A stretch of DNA of 64,000 nt from Deinandra increscens subsp. villosa (lineage: Eukaryota; Streptophyta; Magnoliopsida; Asterales; Asteraceae). This document shows, in pieces, positions 12,964-24,393 of this stretch (position 1 is its first letter; each line of letters opens with the position of its first letter). The stretch spans positions 8,696,997 to 8,760,996 of the forward strand of contig JBCNJP010000019.1 in the NCBI GenBank assembly GCA_039602395.1, given 5' to 3'. The notes under the pieces are model-generated. The model made no database searches, was not told the DNA's origin, and saw only the letters and a program-made list of their open reading frames with translations. The position numbers and the translations under genes were made by a program.

Positions 12964-14025
12964 ATTGTATATAGATAACTACTAATTATTTTAATTGTTT
13001 ATTTTAAACCAATTTACTCATTAGTCCTTCAAGTTTTAACAAATGCATTTTGGTCAGAAATAAATTTCTAAGGCATTTTCTATGAAACAACCGGTTCAAA
13101 ATAAACAATTTACAAGCTCGACCCCAGCCATGGGATTGGCCCCTTGGATATCACTTCTTCCTCGTTAGTCTCGATGACATTTATGTAAACATACACTCTT
13201 GCTTCAATGTCATACACAATCCTCAATTACACCAAAATATTCAACACTCTTTTAAAATTCTACCTAATTAAATTGCGTTCGTATGTCTAACTCAAACCTA
13301 ACGCTCTCTATTTTTTGATTGATCGACTTGCTATTCATTTTTCATTCTTATTTTATTTTATTTTATATTTATTTGAGTAAGAAATAAAAGAAAATGGTAG
13401 ATAAAAAAAGAATGGTAGATTGAAGGACAAAACAAATATGTAAGGTGATTCCTAGTTTAATTGGTTAAGGCAGGTACTCAAAGATATTAAAAGGCGGAGG
13501 TCTTGGATTTAAGTTTCATTGGGTTTAAGTTTCAACTATGATAAAAAAATAAAAATGGTGGTCTATGTTGAATTAGGGGGTTTTCTCACCTATAAATAAT
13601 GAGTATCCTTCTGATGGAGTATGAAGATGATCGGGTGGGTGGGTAATGCCTTCGTGAGTGATCCAAATTTACCGTTATGAAAAGATAAGAAATTATAGGT
13701 TATTTAAATAAAGATATAACAAATGTAAAACGTTTTAAAAAAATGAAAAAAAAAATTAAGGATTATATAACTCCTTTTTTAATGGCTTTTGAAACTAACT
13801 CTTGGATACCTTGGTTTATTAGTTAGGTTATGAAGATAAAATAATTAACCTTAAAAACAAAATCCCAAATAGACGTAAGACGTTATAAAAATAAACAAAA
13901 TTTAAGAATAAATATAACTCCTAGTTTATGATGATGAAGATTAGTAATGCAAAAAGAAAATCCCAGATATACAGTTGTGACTTTTTACCAAAACATTTTA
14001 TCAAGTGCAAAACTTTTACAATATT
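12964..14025. other. Intergenic with a SINE copy
   Basis: AT-rich DNA apart from the SINE at 13443-13675. Nothing else recognised. Confidence 0.4.
13443..13675 (+). mobile_element. tRNA-derived SINE, copy 1
   Basis: A-box-like TAGTTTAATTGG at 13453-13464, then AGGTACTCAAAGA and GGAGGTCTTGGAT, with the family tail GATGATCGGGTGGGTGGGTAATG and TTACCGTTATGAA. The same layout occurs at 14468 and, inverted, at 47002-47402. It is older and more decayed than the 14468 copy. Confidence 0.6.
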
Positions 14026-14200
14026 TTATACCACAAAAAGAAGTCTTTTTGGTTTCCTCTTTGTGTGAGAGTGGTTGACGTACAAGCAAGCAAACATAGA
14101 AAGCTAGAAACGATAACACATCGAGTGACTTGATTGTGGAATCCAACACCTTACGGCTTACACCTCTATGGTGTTAGATGAGTGAATTTGTTTGTTGGTT
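14026..14200 (+). repeat. Scar of a deleted duplicate of the VPS60-DnaJ block
   Basis: Bases 14026-14100 match 1-115 (shared words AAAAGAAG, CTTTTTGGTTTCCTCTT, GAGAGTG.TTGACGTACAA). Bases 14115-14200 match 8797-8860 (AGTGACTTGA, GGAATCCAACAC, TCTATGGTGTTAGATGAGTG). The two ends of an 8.8-kb block are thus joined within 20 bases here. The simplest reading is a tandem copy that has lost its interior, including both genes. Confidence 0.65.
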
Positions 14201-14467
14201 GTGAATGTTCAACTTGTGTCTAAGGTTTCGCTGATTCCTCATATCTATCTCTTGTAATTTATCTTGGGCTGCTGTAAAGTAAAATCTAGCAAATAAACAA
14301 ATGTGTAAATTTTGGCACTCATTTATGTGTTTTATATCAAAATAGAATAATTAAAATCATCTATAAAATCAAACAATATGTTTAATCTCAATTCAGAGTT
14401 CTAAACTTTTTACATGCTTATCCATATTATTAAGACCCGAGTCCATAGGTAGTTGCTTGGAGGGACC

Positions 14468-14655
14468 AGTGATCTCTAGCTCAATTGGTTAGGGAGGTAC
14501 CCAAAGACATTATAATTGGGAGGTCTTCGTTTCAAGTCCCACTTAAATGAGGGTTACAAGTTAGGACAGTGAGTTTTCTCACCTATGGTAAGTTTTCTCT
14601 TGAAGATGATCCGGTGGGTGGTGTAATGTCAGTGATCCAGATATTCCGTTCAAAA
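14468..14655 (+). mobile_element. tRNA-derived SINE, copy 2
   Basis: A box TAGCTCAATTGG at 14477-14488 and B box CGTTTCAAGTCCC at 14528-14540, at tRNA-like spacing. The body follows (GAGTTTTCTCACCTATGG, GATGATCCGGTGGGTGG) and ends near ATTCCGTTC with an A-rich tail. This is the best-preserved member of the family in the window. Confidence 0.7.
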
Positions 14656-14849
14656 GAAGAAGAAAAAAGTTGCTTGGAGGGTTTTTGTAACAAACAAAAT
14701 ACTGAATTTAGTTTATAATATTTAATAAAATTAATATTTATTAGAAAATGTTAATAGTCCACATGGCAAATTTTAATGAATTCTTGTGGTTTTTATGTTA
14801 ACAATGGTTAATGGTTTGTATTTGATCTTAGTTATAAATAGTATTATTG

Positions 14850-15212
14850 ATGTGTCCGGCCCAAAAAGCCCAACACACCAACAAGGAGTCCAGCTCGAAT
14901 CAAAGTAAAGGCCCAAAAGGAATTCGGTGATAACTACCATATTTAGAGCTCGAAGAAGTCAGCTTCTTGGTCCTTAAGACTAGGCCGCATGATCACATTT
15001 TATCATTTTTCATGTTCACATGTTTTAGTGATTTCTAGGACTCATAGATAATTTTCGTTGGTTGATTTCCAGGAGTATAAGTACTTTGCTTTGAGTTGAA
15101 TAAAAAGTATTTTAGAAAATTGCCTCAAATTGAGTTCATGTTCATTAGATTTAATTTACTTGCAATTTAATTATTTAGGGAGTTTGTAGCTTTTTCGGTA
15201 AACCTAACAACT
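14850..15212 (+). repeat. Possible solo LTR
   Basis: Begins near TGTGTCCGGCCC and ends near AAACCTAACA. Inside are promoter-like and polyadenylation-like words (GTATAAGTACTTTG, GAATAAAAAG). I see no target duplication or partner LTR, so this is tentative. Confidence 0.35.
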
Positions 15213-15647
15213 ATAGGCCTCATGACTTCGATGGTTGGATGTCATGTGTTAGCCTCTCATAATTTTTTGACATCATTGCTCTATCAGTTTGTATGTGTTT
15301 TCTTTACGTTACACTTTAAGAATGTAACTATGTTGTATATACGCATAATCCCAACCCAACTGATCGAGGGATGATAAAATCTTTGTTTTATACAAGTAAG
15401 ATGCTCCTATTGAACTGTTATCCAGAAAAGTTTTCATCTATATATTTTTAAAAATTTGTCATTATAGATGATTATTAATTTAAAATGAAACTATTTCTAA
15501 TTTTCTCTAAAAAAAAAAGGAAAATTTAAAATAAATAAAAAACAGTTATATATGTTTGTGAGTTTTCACGTAACTACCTAAAACTGCACTAATCCATTTT
15601 CTTCTCATAACCGCATACACTTCCACACCCTCTCGTAATCTCCTTCC

Positions 15648-16199
15648 ATGATCAACGATATGATGCTCTCGCAATGGTTTTCAAAACTAGCAGTACTTGT
15701 ACCACTTGCTTCAATACTAGTACTCTTTACGGTACCCGCCATCGGTGTGAAACACACCGTCGGAGACTCCATCTGGTCGATCCCTCCGACCACCGACTTC
15801 TATACCAAGTGGTCGTCTTCTCGTTCTTTTCATCCCGGCGACATTCTATGTACGTGTCCACTTCCTAACTAATCATCGATCTTTCAAATTGATTAATGAA
15901 GTTTTTGTTTGATTTCATGAGTTATTTAAGTAATTAGTTCGTTGCATATATATGCAGATTTTGAGTTTGAATCAGAAATGTACAACGTGCTGCGAGTTTC
16001 GAGCCAGGATTACGAGTTTTGCGCAAAGTCTACGGCACTTGCATTGGAGACTTATGGTGACGGGCCGGCTTCGGTTACGTTGAAACAGGAAGGTTATCAT
16101 TTTTACATATGCGACATTTTGGATTATTGTACCTTGGGCTTAAAACTTGGTGTATATGTCAACGCTACCACTCCGTCTCTTCACGGCGAGCCACCCTAG
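15648..16199 (+). CDS. Early nodulin-like phytocyanin (blue-copper fold, ligands lost)
   Basis: Secreted cupredoxin-fold protein of the phytocyanin/ENODL family. Two exons, 15648-15849 and 15958-16199, join in frame (phase 1) to give 147 residues. An N-terminal hydrophobic stretch (about residues 13-33) is a likely signal peptide. The mature part starts KHTVGDSIWSIPP, and exon 2 opens YFEFESEMYNVLRV. Three copper ligands are replaced: the first His is Tyr (MYNV in place of HNV), the second His is Tyr (DYC in place of HC), and the axial Met/Gln is Leu (TLGLKL). The Cys in FYIC and the structural cysteines remain. The protein therefore probably does not bind copper, as is usual for ENODLs. It lacks the Pro/Ser-rich tail and GPI signal that many relatives have. 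An ATG at 15660 or 15663 could also be the start. Confidence 0.82.
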
Positions 16200-16447
16200 T
16201 TAAATAACGTAATAAAGTGGATATGACTGTCAGAGATATGGTCGAAAACAAGTATCATCTTTTCTAGATGGAAAAAGATTATGATGTTTCTTTTGAAGAT
16301 GGTTTTGAACTTTTGATGTAGAGGATGATAATAGATTTTGTTTAAATTTTAAATTATATTGGTTATGTTTATTGGTAGATTCATTAGTATCTGAGTCTAA
16401 CAAAGATATATTGCTTGTATTACAAGTTAGGATTAATATAAATACGA
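16200..16447. other. 3' flank of the phytocyanin gene
   Basis: Likely 3' UTR and AT-rich DNA up to the hAT target duplication at 16448. No further feature seen. Confidence 0.4.
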
Positions 16448-16597
16448 GCAGGAGCCAGTGGCGAAGCTTAACCGGAATGTCAGACCGGGTCGAAAGTCAT
16501 TGGTCAAAACAAATTTAGGCTGTCACTAGGTTTTGAACTCGGGTTATATGTTTGGGTCGGATATTCGGGTCAGGTCGACGGTCAATTGTGAAACAAC

Positions 16598-16601
<4 letters not shown>

Positions 16602-16652
<51 letters not shown>
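16602..16652 (+). repeat. (CA)n-(TA)n microsatellite
   Basis: Uninterrupted CA repeats pass directly into TA repeats, inside the outer hAT element. Confidence 0.9.
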
Positions 16653-16653
<1 letters not shown>

Positions 16654-16692
16654 TAATTATCTTATTTACAAAATACAATCGAGCCCCTTAAC

Positions 16693-17414
16693 TAGGGGTG
16701 TTCACGGTCCGGTTTATACGGTTTTTGGGTCAAACCGTAAACCAAACCGTTAGCTACGGTTTTTAATAATCGAAAACCTAAACCGAACCGTTAAAAATTA
16801 AAACCAAACCAAACCGAACCGCTATTTCCAGTTTGGTTTCGCGGTTTAGGATTTTTAGGCTTTTAATATAAGTTTACAATAATAAAATTTAAATTAAAAG
16901 AAAATTCGAAATCAACTTTATCAAATGAGACAATGAGAGTATAAACTACTCTATTATACTTGTCATTTCTAATTTGTTAATACAAAATACGTCTTCAAAT
17001 AGGACATGTAACCTCCAAAACGTGATGCAAATACTAAAGTTCATAATATAAACAATAGTGTACTAAAGTTGTAGATTTCTAGGATAAAAACATGTCTAAA
17101 TTTCCAGAATTTTAGTTTTTAAACGCTAAAACTCAAAATCTCATTACAAAAAAGAAGTCGATGTAATTTATCTGTATATATATAATTATATATATATATA
17201 TGTATACATTATATAATATATATTATATGTACATGGTCCGGTCCGGTTTTTTACGACTGGTTTTTCATATAAACCGTAAACCAAACCGTTCAATACGGTT
17301 TACATTTTTTAAAACCGACCGACCGTTCGTTAAGATAAAAAACCAACCGCGAAACCGAACCGATGACCGGTTTGGACGGTTTCGCGGTTTGAAACCAAAC
17401 CATGAACACCCCTA
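16693..17414. mobile_element. hAT MITE with TAGGGGTGTTCA ends (nested)
   Basis: 722 bp with near-perfect inverted termini TAGGGGTGTTCACGG and CATGAACACCCCTA. Identical 8-bp target duplications CCCTTAAC lie at 16685-16692 and 17415-17422. Subterminal regions repeat AACCG/CGGTT words, including AAACCAAACCG. The centre is AT-rich, and the short open frame at 17200-17421 is just the CGGTT repeats read through. Confidence 0.92.
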
Positions 17415-17703
17415 CCCTTAACTATTAAACTATAGAAAATTTAATATATAACTTTTATATAATTGATGTTTCAAACAAATAACGATTGTAACTTTTATAA
17501 CTTTATTAAATAAAAATTTTGGTTTGTAACTTAGTGATGGCCGACTTAGTATAAATTTTTTTTGATTAAAAATTGGACAGGGCCGGACTATATATATATA
17601 CAATTTTTCGGATTGGACGGGTATAAATACCTACTTCTGAGCGAAAAACGACCCGGGCCGGGGCCCGGCCTGGCCCTCTCTATGCTGCGCCCCTGGCAGG
17701 AGC

Positions 17704-20700
17704 GCGAAAGCTTGAAAAAAAAAACTTTAAGAGGGTGAGGCTTAATACATTTTTTTACATGAAATCATGAAAATATGTATTTCTAGATGAAAAACCAGAG
17801 ACTGACCATCCTTCGCCAATGAATAGGAATTACGGGTCATTGTAATTTGTATTTCGGTTTAATAAAAGTTAACAGTCCAGGAGCAAGTGTTCCTCAAACA
17901 ATGAGTCAAGATTCATTGTTCTTCCAACAATTGGTACCGAAGTCAATCAGGAACACAAATCTTAGACGTTAAGAAGTAAGCAATCGGTGATCCGTTTGAT
18001 CCAAAATCGAGAGCTTCGTACTGGTTTTGTTTGTAACCAGAAGAGGGCATCCGTGACCGACTTTGTTTAAAAACCAAAAGTCAACAACAGTTTAATTGGA
18101 TCCCTGCTCTTAAAACAAAACAACGATTTTGAAAATGAAACTTATTGTCTTTTTCAAAAAGTCAAGTTTTTCCAATTTGGGGTTGATTTTGCCACACCTT
18201 TTGTTGTCAATTTATTAAACAAAAAGTCAAGTTCTTCCAATTTGGGGTTGATTTTGAAAATGAAACTTATTGTCTTTTTCAAGCAAAAAATGTATAAGAT
18301 AAAAAATTTCGGGTAAAACAAACTGTATATCATTTTAACTATTTTGAAACGGTTAAAAAATTATTTAAAAGCCATAAAAACCAGGTTTTTACGTGCTTTT
18401 TGCTTTTTAAGATATAATTATTATAATACTCTTATTTAATTTTATAATCATCTAATCTTTAAAATTTGTAAGCCGCCCGATGTTTATTAAAGACCAAGAA
18501 GAATTTTTTATTAAGAAAATTAAAGCTTGTGTTTTGTTGAAAGATTGTCAAGCTTGTAGCCGAGGGAGTGGTGATATGAGTACATGCTACCGAAGGACAA
18601 GTCGGGAACATGGTCACAAGAATGTTCGAGCTTGGAAGGGTTTAAAAAAAAATACAACTAATGATAGATCAGAGTTCCGAACAAGCTTACTATGCTTTAA
18701 GAGGGTGTTCTACTAAGAGCACCCGTTCTACCATCGTGAGTGGTCACCAGGGTGAACCACACACAAACCATGGAGCCAAACACCACCTCTCACCTGTGTG
18801 GGTGGGTGGCGTGGTTTTCCTCTGATGCCACCTTCCACTGTCTACGCGACAAACCCATACAAATATATCCCACGCCCTAAAAACAATTAACATATAAGGT
18901 TTAGTTGATTTATTTTATTATTCAAATTGATAACAAATTATATTTTATAACAAACATTCATCTAATTAATTAGCCTTTGACAATCGATTAAAGTATATGT
19001 ATATATATCCATACAATTACACGTACAGCGAAAAAGAATCGATGACTTGTTGATACAAACCAGTTTACATGACTCGGTCAATTCAACTGTTTGTTTACAA
19101 CGTATTTGCTTAATTTCCACACATATATATATATAGTAGTTTGTTTCCCACGTATTTACTTAAATGTCCACATACATGTATAAGTAGTTTGTTTCCCACC
19201 TCTAGTTCCACTTACATTCCATGTTGCAATAGTTTACGTGCACTTCCTTTCCATATAAATTGTATTCCGCATTTGAGAAGAAGGTTATATAAACCTTGTT
19301 TTTTTTATTAATTTTAGTAATACATATAAGAGGGACAACTTAAAATTTAGGGTCATTTGCATATATCTCTCTCTAAACTTGAGAAATTGCATATATCCCA
19401 AATCATGCTTAGAGACCATTATACATTATGTATTGAAAACTTGTACTTTAGGAAAATATACAATTATTTTCTAAAGTAAAAGGATATATGCAATTTTCCC
19501 TAAAAATTAAGAGTTTTTGAAAGATATATATGTAAATTACCATCACTACATTAATTACTTTAAATGGAAGTAATAAAATTATATATATATATTTTATTAA
19601 TAAGAACATATGACTAAAATACATTATCAGTTAATTGTTAAAATGTTTATATGCATACATGGACCATACTAGTTGTCGTATAATATACTCTCAATTAATT
19701 GTTCAACTATTTTAATGGGTATTGTTTCTCGTTGAATCACGCACAGCCCATTGTAATAAATAAATATATATTTAATTATGTAATTCAAATTCGAATATTC
19801 AGGTCAGTTAGTTTATAACCAATGGCATCTAGTGGAGTTGGTTGGGCTTTGACTTGGGTTTCTAAAGACTAAAGTTCAAACATCACTAATGACATTATTT
19901 GTTCTTTGATACCCCGAAAGCTCTTTGGGCTTGGGAAGCTTTAAGCGACCCAGGTTCGAATCTTTGAGGAGGGGTGTTTTTACCGGTGGTTACTCGCAGG
20001 CTGGGTTTCCCCTGAACTGGGACAAGAAAGTGGTGTCCTGAATCGCTCGCACCCGCTGACTTGAGACACTCTCAGAGACACGGTTGTGGTTTTTTCCCAT
20101 GCAAGCAAGTTTTTGACCTGGTTGTGGTTTTTTCCCGTGTCCCTCGATCGTTCTCGTCCCAGCTGCCCGGTTTTTTTGTCCCTCGATCTCGTCCCAGCTA
20201 CCTACGTTCCCTCCAGTCATTCTCTCGTTCGTCCAGCAAGTTTCGAGAACCTGGATCAACCAGACCCGATTCACTTTTTCGCTCAGATTTTTTCTCCTCC
20301 AAACGGCGAACCAAACACCTCTGGACCGACCAATTGTTTGGATCGGTCAAATTCAGAGGTTGGTTCAGACCAACCCAACAGCCCCTGAGTCATCGTGGTG
20401 AGCCGAACATAAGGTTCGACTGAGAAATCGTTGTTCAAAAAAAATCAGATAGTTTATAAATAAAATTTTAAACAAATTCGAATAGGTTAACAATCCAATC
20501 GAAAACCAAACTCAAATTCTTAATTCTAATTCGTCTCGGATTGAAGTTCCCTTTTTTTTTTCTTTCAAGTAAGCATCCAATTCGATGAACAAATATTTTC
20601 AAAACAATGCATATATATGCCTCCCCCGGCTATATTTATAAAAAATAAATATATATTTAGTTTAAAAAAGATACACGATTATTCAACTCTACTAAACATA

Positions 20701-20784
20701 TACACCTTTTCATCATCATCACATTCCAATTTCACATATAAACAACCAACCTTCACCTTATGATCACCTATTCACCCACCCAAT
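17704..20784. other. Intergenic, repeat scraps, no gene called
   Basis: A local duplication repeats GTCAAGTTTTTCCAATTTGG and GAAACTTATTGTCTTTTTC at about 18130-18190 and 18219-18285. At 19915-20190 there is a tRNA-like word GACCCAGGTTCGAATC and the repeated phrase GGTTGTGGTTTTTTCCC (at about 20083 and 20121), likely SINE debris. The frames at 18480-18716 and 20061-20423 have no recognisable domain. The last 150 bases are the promoter and leader of the ATL gene. Confidence 0.4.
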
Positions 20785-21285
20785 ATGGACACCACAATTA
20801 ACGACGGAGAACCACCCTACACCACCGCCGACACCACTGCGGACACCACCGGAGACAACGAATTAAACATCTCCCACGGCCTCGGTTTCTTCTTCCTCGT
20901 TCTCTTCTTCTTCATCATTCTCTGCTACGGGACGTACATCTACAAGATCCGCCACCGCTCTCGACCACCACGGCGAGCCAGTTCCACCGCCGATTTAGAT
21001 ACCGAAAACCACACGATAAGATGTTCTCAAGGACTTGATGACGACATCCTCGTGACTTTTCCAACGTTTGTTTATTCTGAGGATATGATGATGCCTAAAT
21101 TAGGAGACATGACCAACAACTCTGGTTGTTCTGTCTGCTTGTCGGAGTATAAACCTACGGATGTGGTGAGGTTGTTGCCGGAATGTGGGCACTTGTTTCA
21201 TGTGAGTTGTGTGGATACGTGGTTGAAGGCTCATCCTACGTGTCCGGTGTGCCGGAGCTCGCCATTAATGTCGACTATGGTGTAA
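20785..21285 (+). CDS. ATL-type RING-H2 E3 ubiquitin ligase, paralogue a
   Basis: Membrane-anchored RING-H2 ubiquitin ligase of the plant ATL family, which passes ubiquitin from an E2 to target proteins. Intronless, 166 residues. Order: a Thr-rich N terminus with the motif EPPYT (residues 9-13); one membrane segment at about 33-54; a basic stretch; the family GLD motif at 83-85; and a RING-H2 with Cys115, Cys118, Cys134, His136, His139, Cys142, Cys153 and Cys156. The spacing C-x2-C-x15-C-x-H-x2-H-x2-C-x10-C-x2-C is canonical, including the WLKAHPTCPVC end. All metal ligands are present. It is one of three paralogues here (also 59264 and 62094) sharing the N-terminal PPYT motif and the GLD-RING block. 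A plant-type leader precedes it; no TATA box was chosen. Confidence 0.94.
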   Translation: MDTTINDGEPPYTTADTTADTTGDNELNISHGLGFFFLVLFFFIILCYGTYIYKIRHRSRPPRRASSTADLDTENHTIRCSQGLDDDILVTFPTFVYSEDMMMPKLGDMTNNSGCSVCLSEYKPTDVVRLLPECGHLFHVSCVDTWLKAHPTCPVCRSSPLMSTMV

Positions 21286-23320
21286 GAAATTCTGTTAGAG
21301 AACATTTGATTGATTTACATATAATTAATTAATTAATTAATACAAGTAGTAGCTAGCAATATGTTTATTTTATGTAGCGAAAGATTCTATACTTGTGGGC
21401 AACTTGCGGTAGACGTAAGCCTTTGATTGTTTTTTAATATTTACGTATTGTTTGTTTGCAGTTATGTACTTATTTGTTATTTGATATAAATTATAAAATA
21501 CTAGATTATTGCTGTCTCCTCAGTGTCTGTCACCAGGATCTTAAGTATATCTAAGAAAACAATTTAATATTTTACATTCGTATTTCTATATGTTAGAACC
21601 ATATTGAACCGCTACTTTGAATACGAGTTTATCGGTCAATTAATTATGTCTCTATTTATTATTGAATTTCATTCATGTGTCGGCCTTAGATGGTTGCTAT
21701 GTAACAAAAGTATTTTACTTTTTTTTTTCCTAAACATAATTTAAGAGAGGACTTCTTGATGTAATGGATATAATGGTGTAATATAATCTATAACTAGTCT
21801 AAGGCTAGTAACTTTGAGCTTTTAGTTTTTAATTTTAATTTCATTACGCAGTCTATTTTGTATTTTTGTTTTTTTTACGTTGTATTATAGCAATGCAACT
21901 GTTTTATATACACTCATTATTTCTGCTCAAAAGCGAGGAGAGTAAATATAGTTATTTCTAATTACCACAAACTAGAACTCGATCCGCAATTTTATTTGTT
22001 TACTTTTAGAGGAGGTTTATGTATGTTGAGACATTGATTTATTTTTGAACTAAATTTGTTGGTATCTTTTTAAGCGAGCGTGTTTACGGCATAGTGGGGA
22101 AGCGTATGTGTTTCTTCCCTTAGATGCCAGGTTCGACTTCCGTCCACCCCTTCCCCATTAGTTTTCAGGATTTTTATTTTGTAGATTATGTTTAAAGATA
22201 CTTTACTAAGGGTTTATTATAACATGATGAGCCACTAGTGGAATTGGTTAATTAGCTCTGTGCATCTTGATGACTTGTGTCTAGATCAGATGACGTTATG
22301 CAAACATTTCCACATACAATCCAGTGACGGATGCACCTTAATACTAGGGTGTGAAGACAGGAGCGGATCTAGCTTGTTAGGAACGGCTTCACGGGAACCC
22401 ACTGGGTTTTGAATTTTTTATAGAACTATATATAAAAAAGTTGAAGTGAAGTACATACTGTATTAGTAGTGAATCCTATAAAAAAAATTCAACTTACACG
22501 CTTGGTCTAGTGGTGTTATTTCCGAGAGGTTCTGATTTCGATTCTCCTAAAGTCCTTTTTTTCCTGGATTTCTCATCACAATCCCCCCCCCCCCCCCCCC
22601 TCCCGTCCCCCGTCCTCTTTTTCTTAATCAAACTAACAATATCACGACCTCAAAATGTAGAGATTATTAACGAGACCAAGTTACAACTATTTTTCTCAGC
22701 TTCCAGATTTCTAAGAAAGGATGAAGTTGTAAAACAGTAAGCAAGTTCCAAGAACAAAATCATGATCGGACATGAAATAAGAACGCTTAAAATCCCCAAA
22801 ACAGAATTTTCTTTTGTGTGTGTGGTTTTCGACTTTCGTTGTAATGAGAAAATGTTGCAAAGATAGAAACTTGGCCTCTCGCTCTAGGTAGTGAATACAT
22901 GTACCTTAAATGTAATCATGGATCCGTCTCTGGGTGAAGTGTTTAAAACTCTTGAAATTTAATTAGTAAATTATATACTACTCTAAGTTTGAAAAGAGCT
23001 AGGGGCACAATTTACTAAACTTTCAAATGGGGAAGTGGCATTTTGGGGAGTTTACATTTATAGTTGGTTGCTTTAATCTTAATTCAAATAACACATAAGT
23101 TTATTATCTAATTAGTTTTGTTATTTTATTTTATTTTGCTTTCAAAAGAAACTTATTGTTAAATTAGTTGCATGATCAATTTATTAGCTTTTTTTATAAG
23201 TTAACTTTAGAGGATTACTGTAATTATTTATTATTAAATTATGAGTGAACAATAATTGATCTAGTAATATTTCTAAGAGAGGAAATAATGAGAAAATATT
23301 ATTTAGAATGATTCTCTAAA
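21286..23320. other. Intergenic, SINE-like and hAT-like scraps
   Basis: 3' flank of the ATL gene, then repeats. tRNA-like words lie at 22095-22150 (CCAGGTTCGACTTCC) and 22500-22550 (GGTCTAGTGG, GATTTCGATTCTCC). A possible decayed hAT element starts at 22322 (CAGTGACGGATGC) or 22356 (CAGGAGCGGATCTAG) and ends near 22931 (GGATCCGTCTCTG); its flanks do not match cleanly. A run of 18 C occupies 22583-22600. No gene seen. Confidence 0.4.
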
Positions 23321-23325
23321 TCATA

Positions 23326-23725
23326 TCTTAATCCTAATAAAACAATAAAAATTGTGCCACATGTCTTATTTATAAAGAGTCCACAGCACTACGCCACATG
23401 TCAAACTCACATTGAATTACAAATTTAGTAAATCATCAATTAAGATAATTACTAATTTCATCAAAACTAAAATTTTATTTTAAAATTTTGATAAAACTAA
23501 TGTAGATTTGATTAATTACTTAATAATTTTAGTTTTTTTGTAGATTAATCAACAACTTGGCAAACATAATAAATTTTTTAAATGTATTAAATTATTATTT
23601 AATATATTATGAGAATTTTACATCAATCATAATTTTTAAATTTCTTGATCATTATTTTTTTCTTTGTATTTATCTAATAATATAAATCTATATTCAGCTC
23701 GTGTAGTACACGGGTTATTAACCTA
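23326..23725 (+). mobile_element. Small non-autonomous Helitron, copy 1
   Basis: Starts TCTTAATCCTAATAAAAC after an A. It ends with a hairpin, CTCGTGTAGTACACGGG, followed by TTATTAACCTAG and then a T. That is the Helitron layout: 5' TC, 3' hairpin plus CTAG, insertion between A and T, no target duplication. The body matches the copy at 34965-35366 on the other strand along its whole length (shared words CACATGTCAAACTCACATTG, GCCACATGTC). It is AT-rich and has no coding content. Confidence 0.85.
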
Positions 23726-24393
23726 GTGATTATAATATAGTTGTATTGTAGAAAATCCTAAATCCGCTAGCTAATGTTACTAATAAAGACGTAAATTATA
23801 GCTAAACATGAATACACGTAGCCACTTGGGTTATAGTATAGATAAGAGGCAAAGTCAATCACGTGGTTATGTCGAACCTTGACAATGATAAAATTTGATC
23901 AAACTTGACAATGATAAAACGCATATCTATTTTCACGCTCGAGCTTAGTCGCATGACATGACCCGTCATCCACCCCCCCCCCCCCCTTAAAGAACAACGA
24001 TGCTTCTGTTTTACAGGTCTGCTAGTCAAGACTCGAAAGACTTGTACGACTACCTAAACCAGTTCCTGATCGAACTCCTTTCGTAATCGAACTGTTTTGA
24101 TAGCTCATCCTTGATCCCGATCTATCTGACTATACGTGATAGACAGATTCTACACATTCCAATTGGAATACTAGGGTTCCCTTCATTAAATTAAAGATCA
24201 AAATAATATAAAGAATAGAACAATCATACAAACAATGTATAAATGTTTAGATCAAAAGTTAAACTAAACCTCACAGAATTTAAAATCGAAAAAGGAGTTC
24301 TAAGAAGAAGAATAAAAGTGAGGGAAGTCGCAACCTACTCTTCATCAAAGAACTCTGATTGGGTGTTTGTTGATAGAAAATGTGTAACGATAC
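23726..24393. other. Intergenic, no gene seen
   Basis: AT-rich DNA with a run of 14 C at 23973-23986. Nothing recognised. Confidence 0.35.

Larger units (their letters stand above)
16456..17695. mobile_element. hAT-type element (outer of a nested pair)
   Basis: Termini CAGTGGCGAAGC and GCTGCGCCCCTG are imperfect inverted repeats. The flanking 8-mers GCAGGAGC (16448-16455 and 17696-17703) are identical, as expected of hAT insertion. A second hAT element (16693-17414) sits inside. Without it the outer element is about 510 bp and non-coding. Confidence 0.82.

Noticed and set aside
14477..14540. Possible tRNA gene
   Set aside because: A and B boxes are present but no cloverleaf or acceptor stem; it belongs to a repeated SINE.
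16456..17695. Reading the CGGTT-rich frames at 17200-17421 as a gene
   Set aside because: The frame is made of hAT subterminal repeats.
18480..18716. Small basic protein frame
   Set aside because: No homology, repeat context, no promoter or leader evidence.
20061..20423. Two overlapping plus-strand frames rich in Ser, Arg and Pro
   Set aside because: They read through a repeat (duplicated GGTTGTGGTTTTTTCCC phrase) and show no domain.
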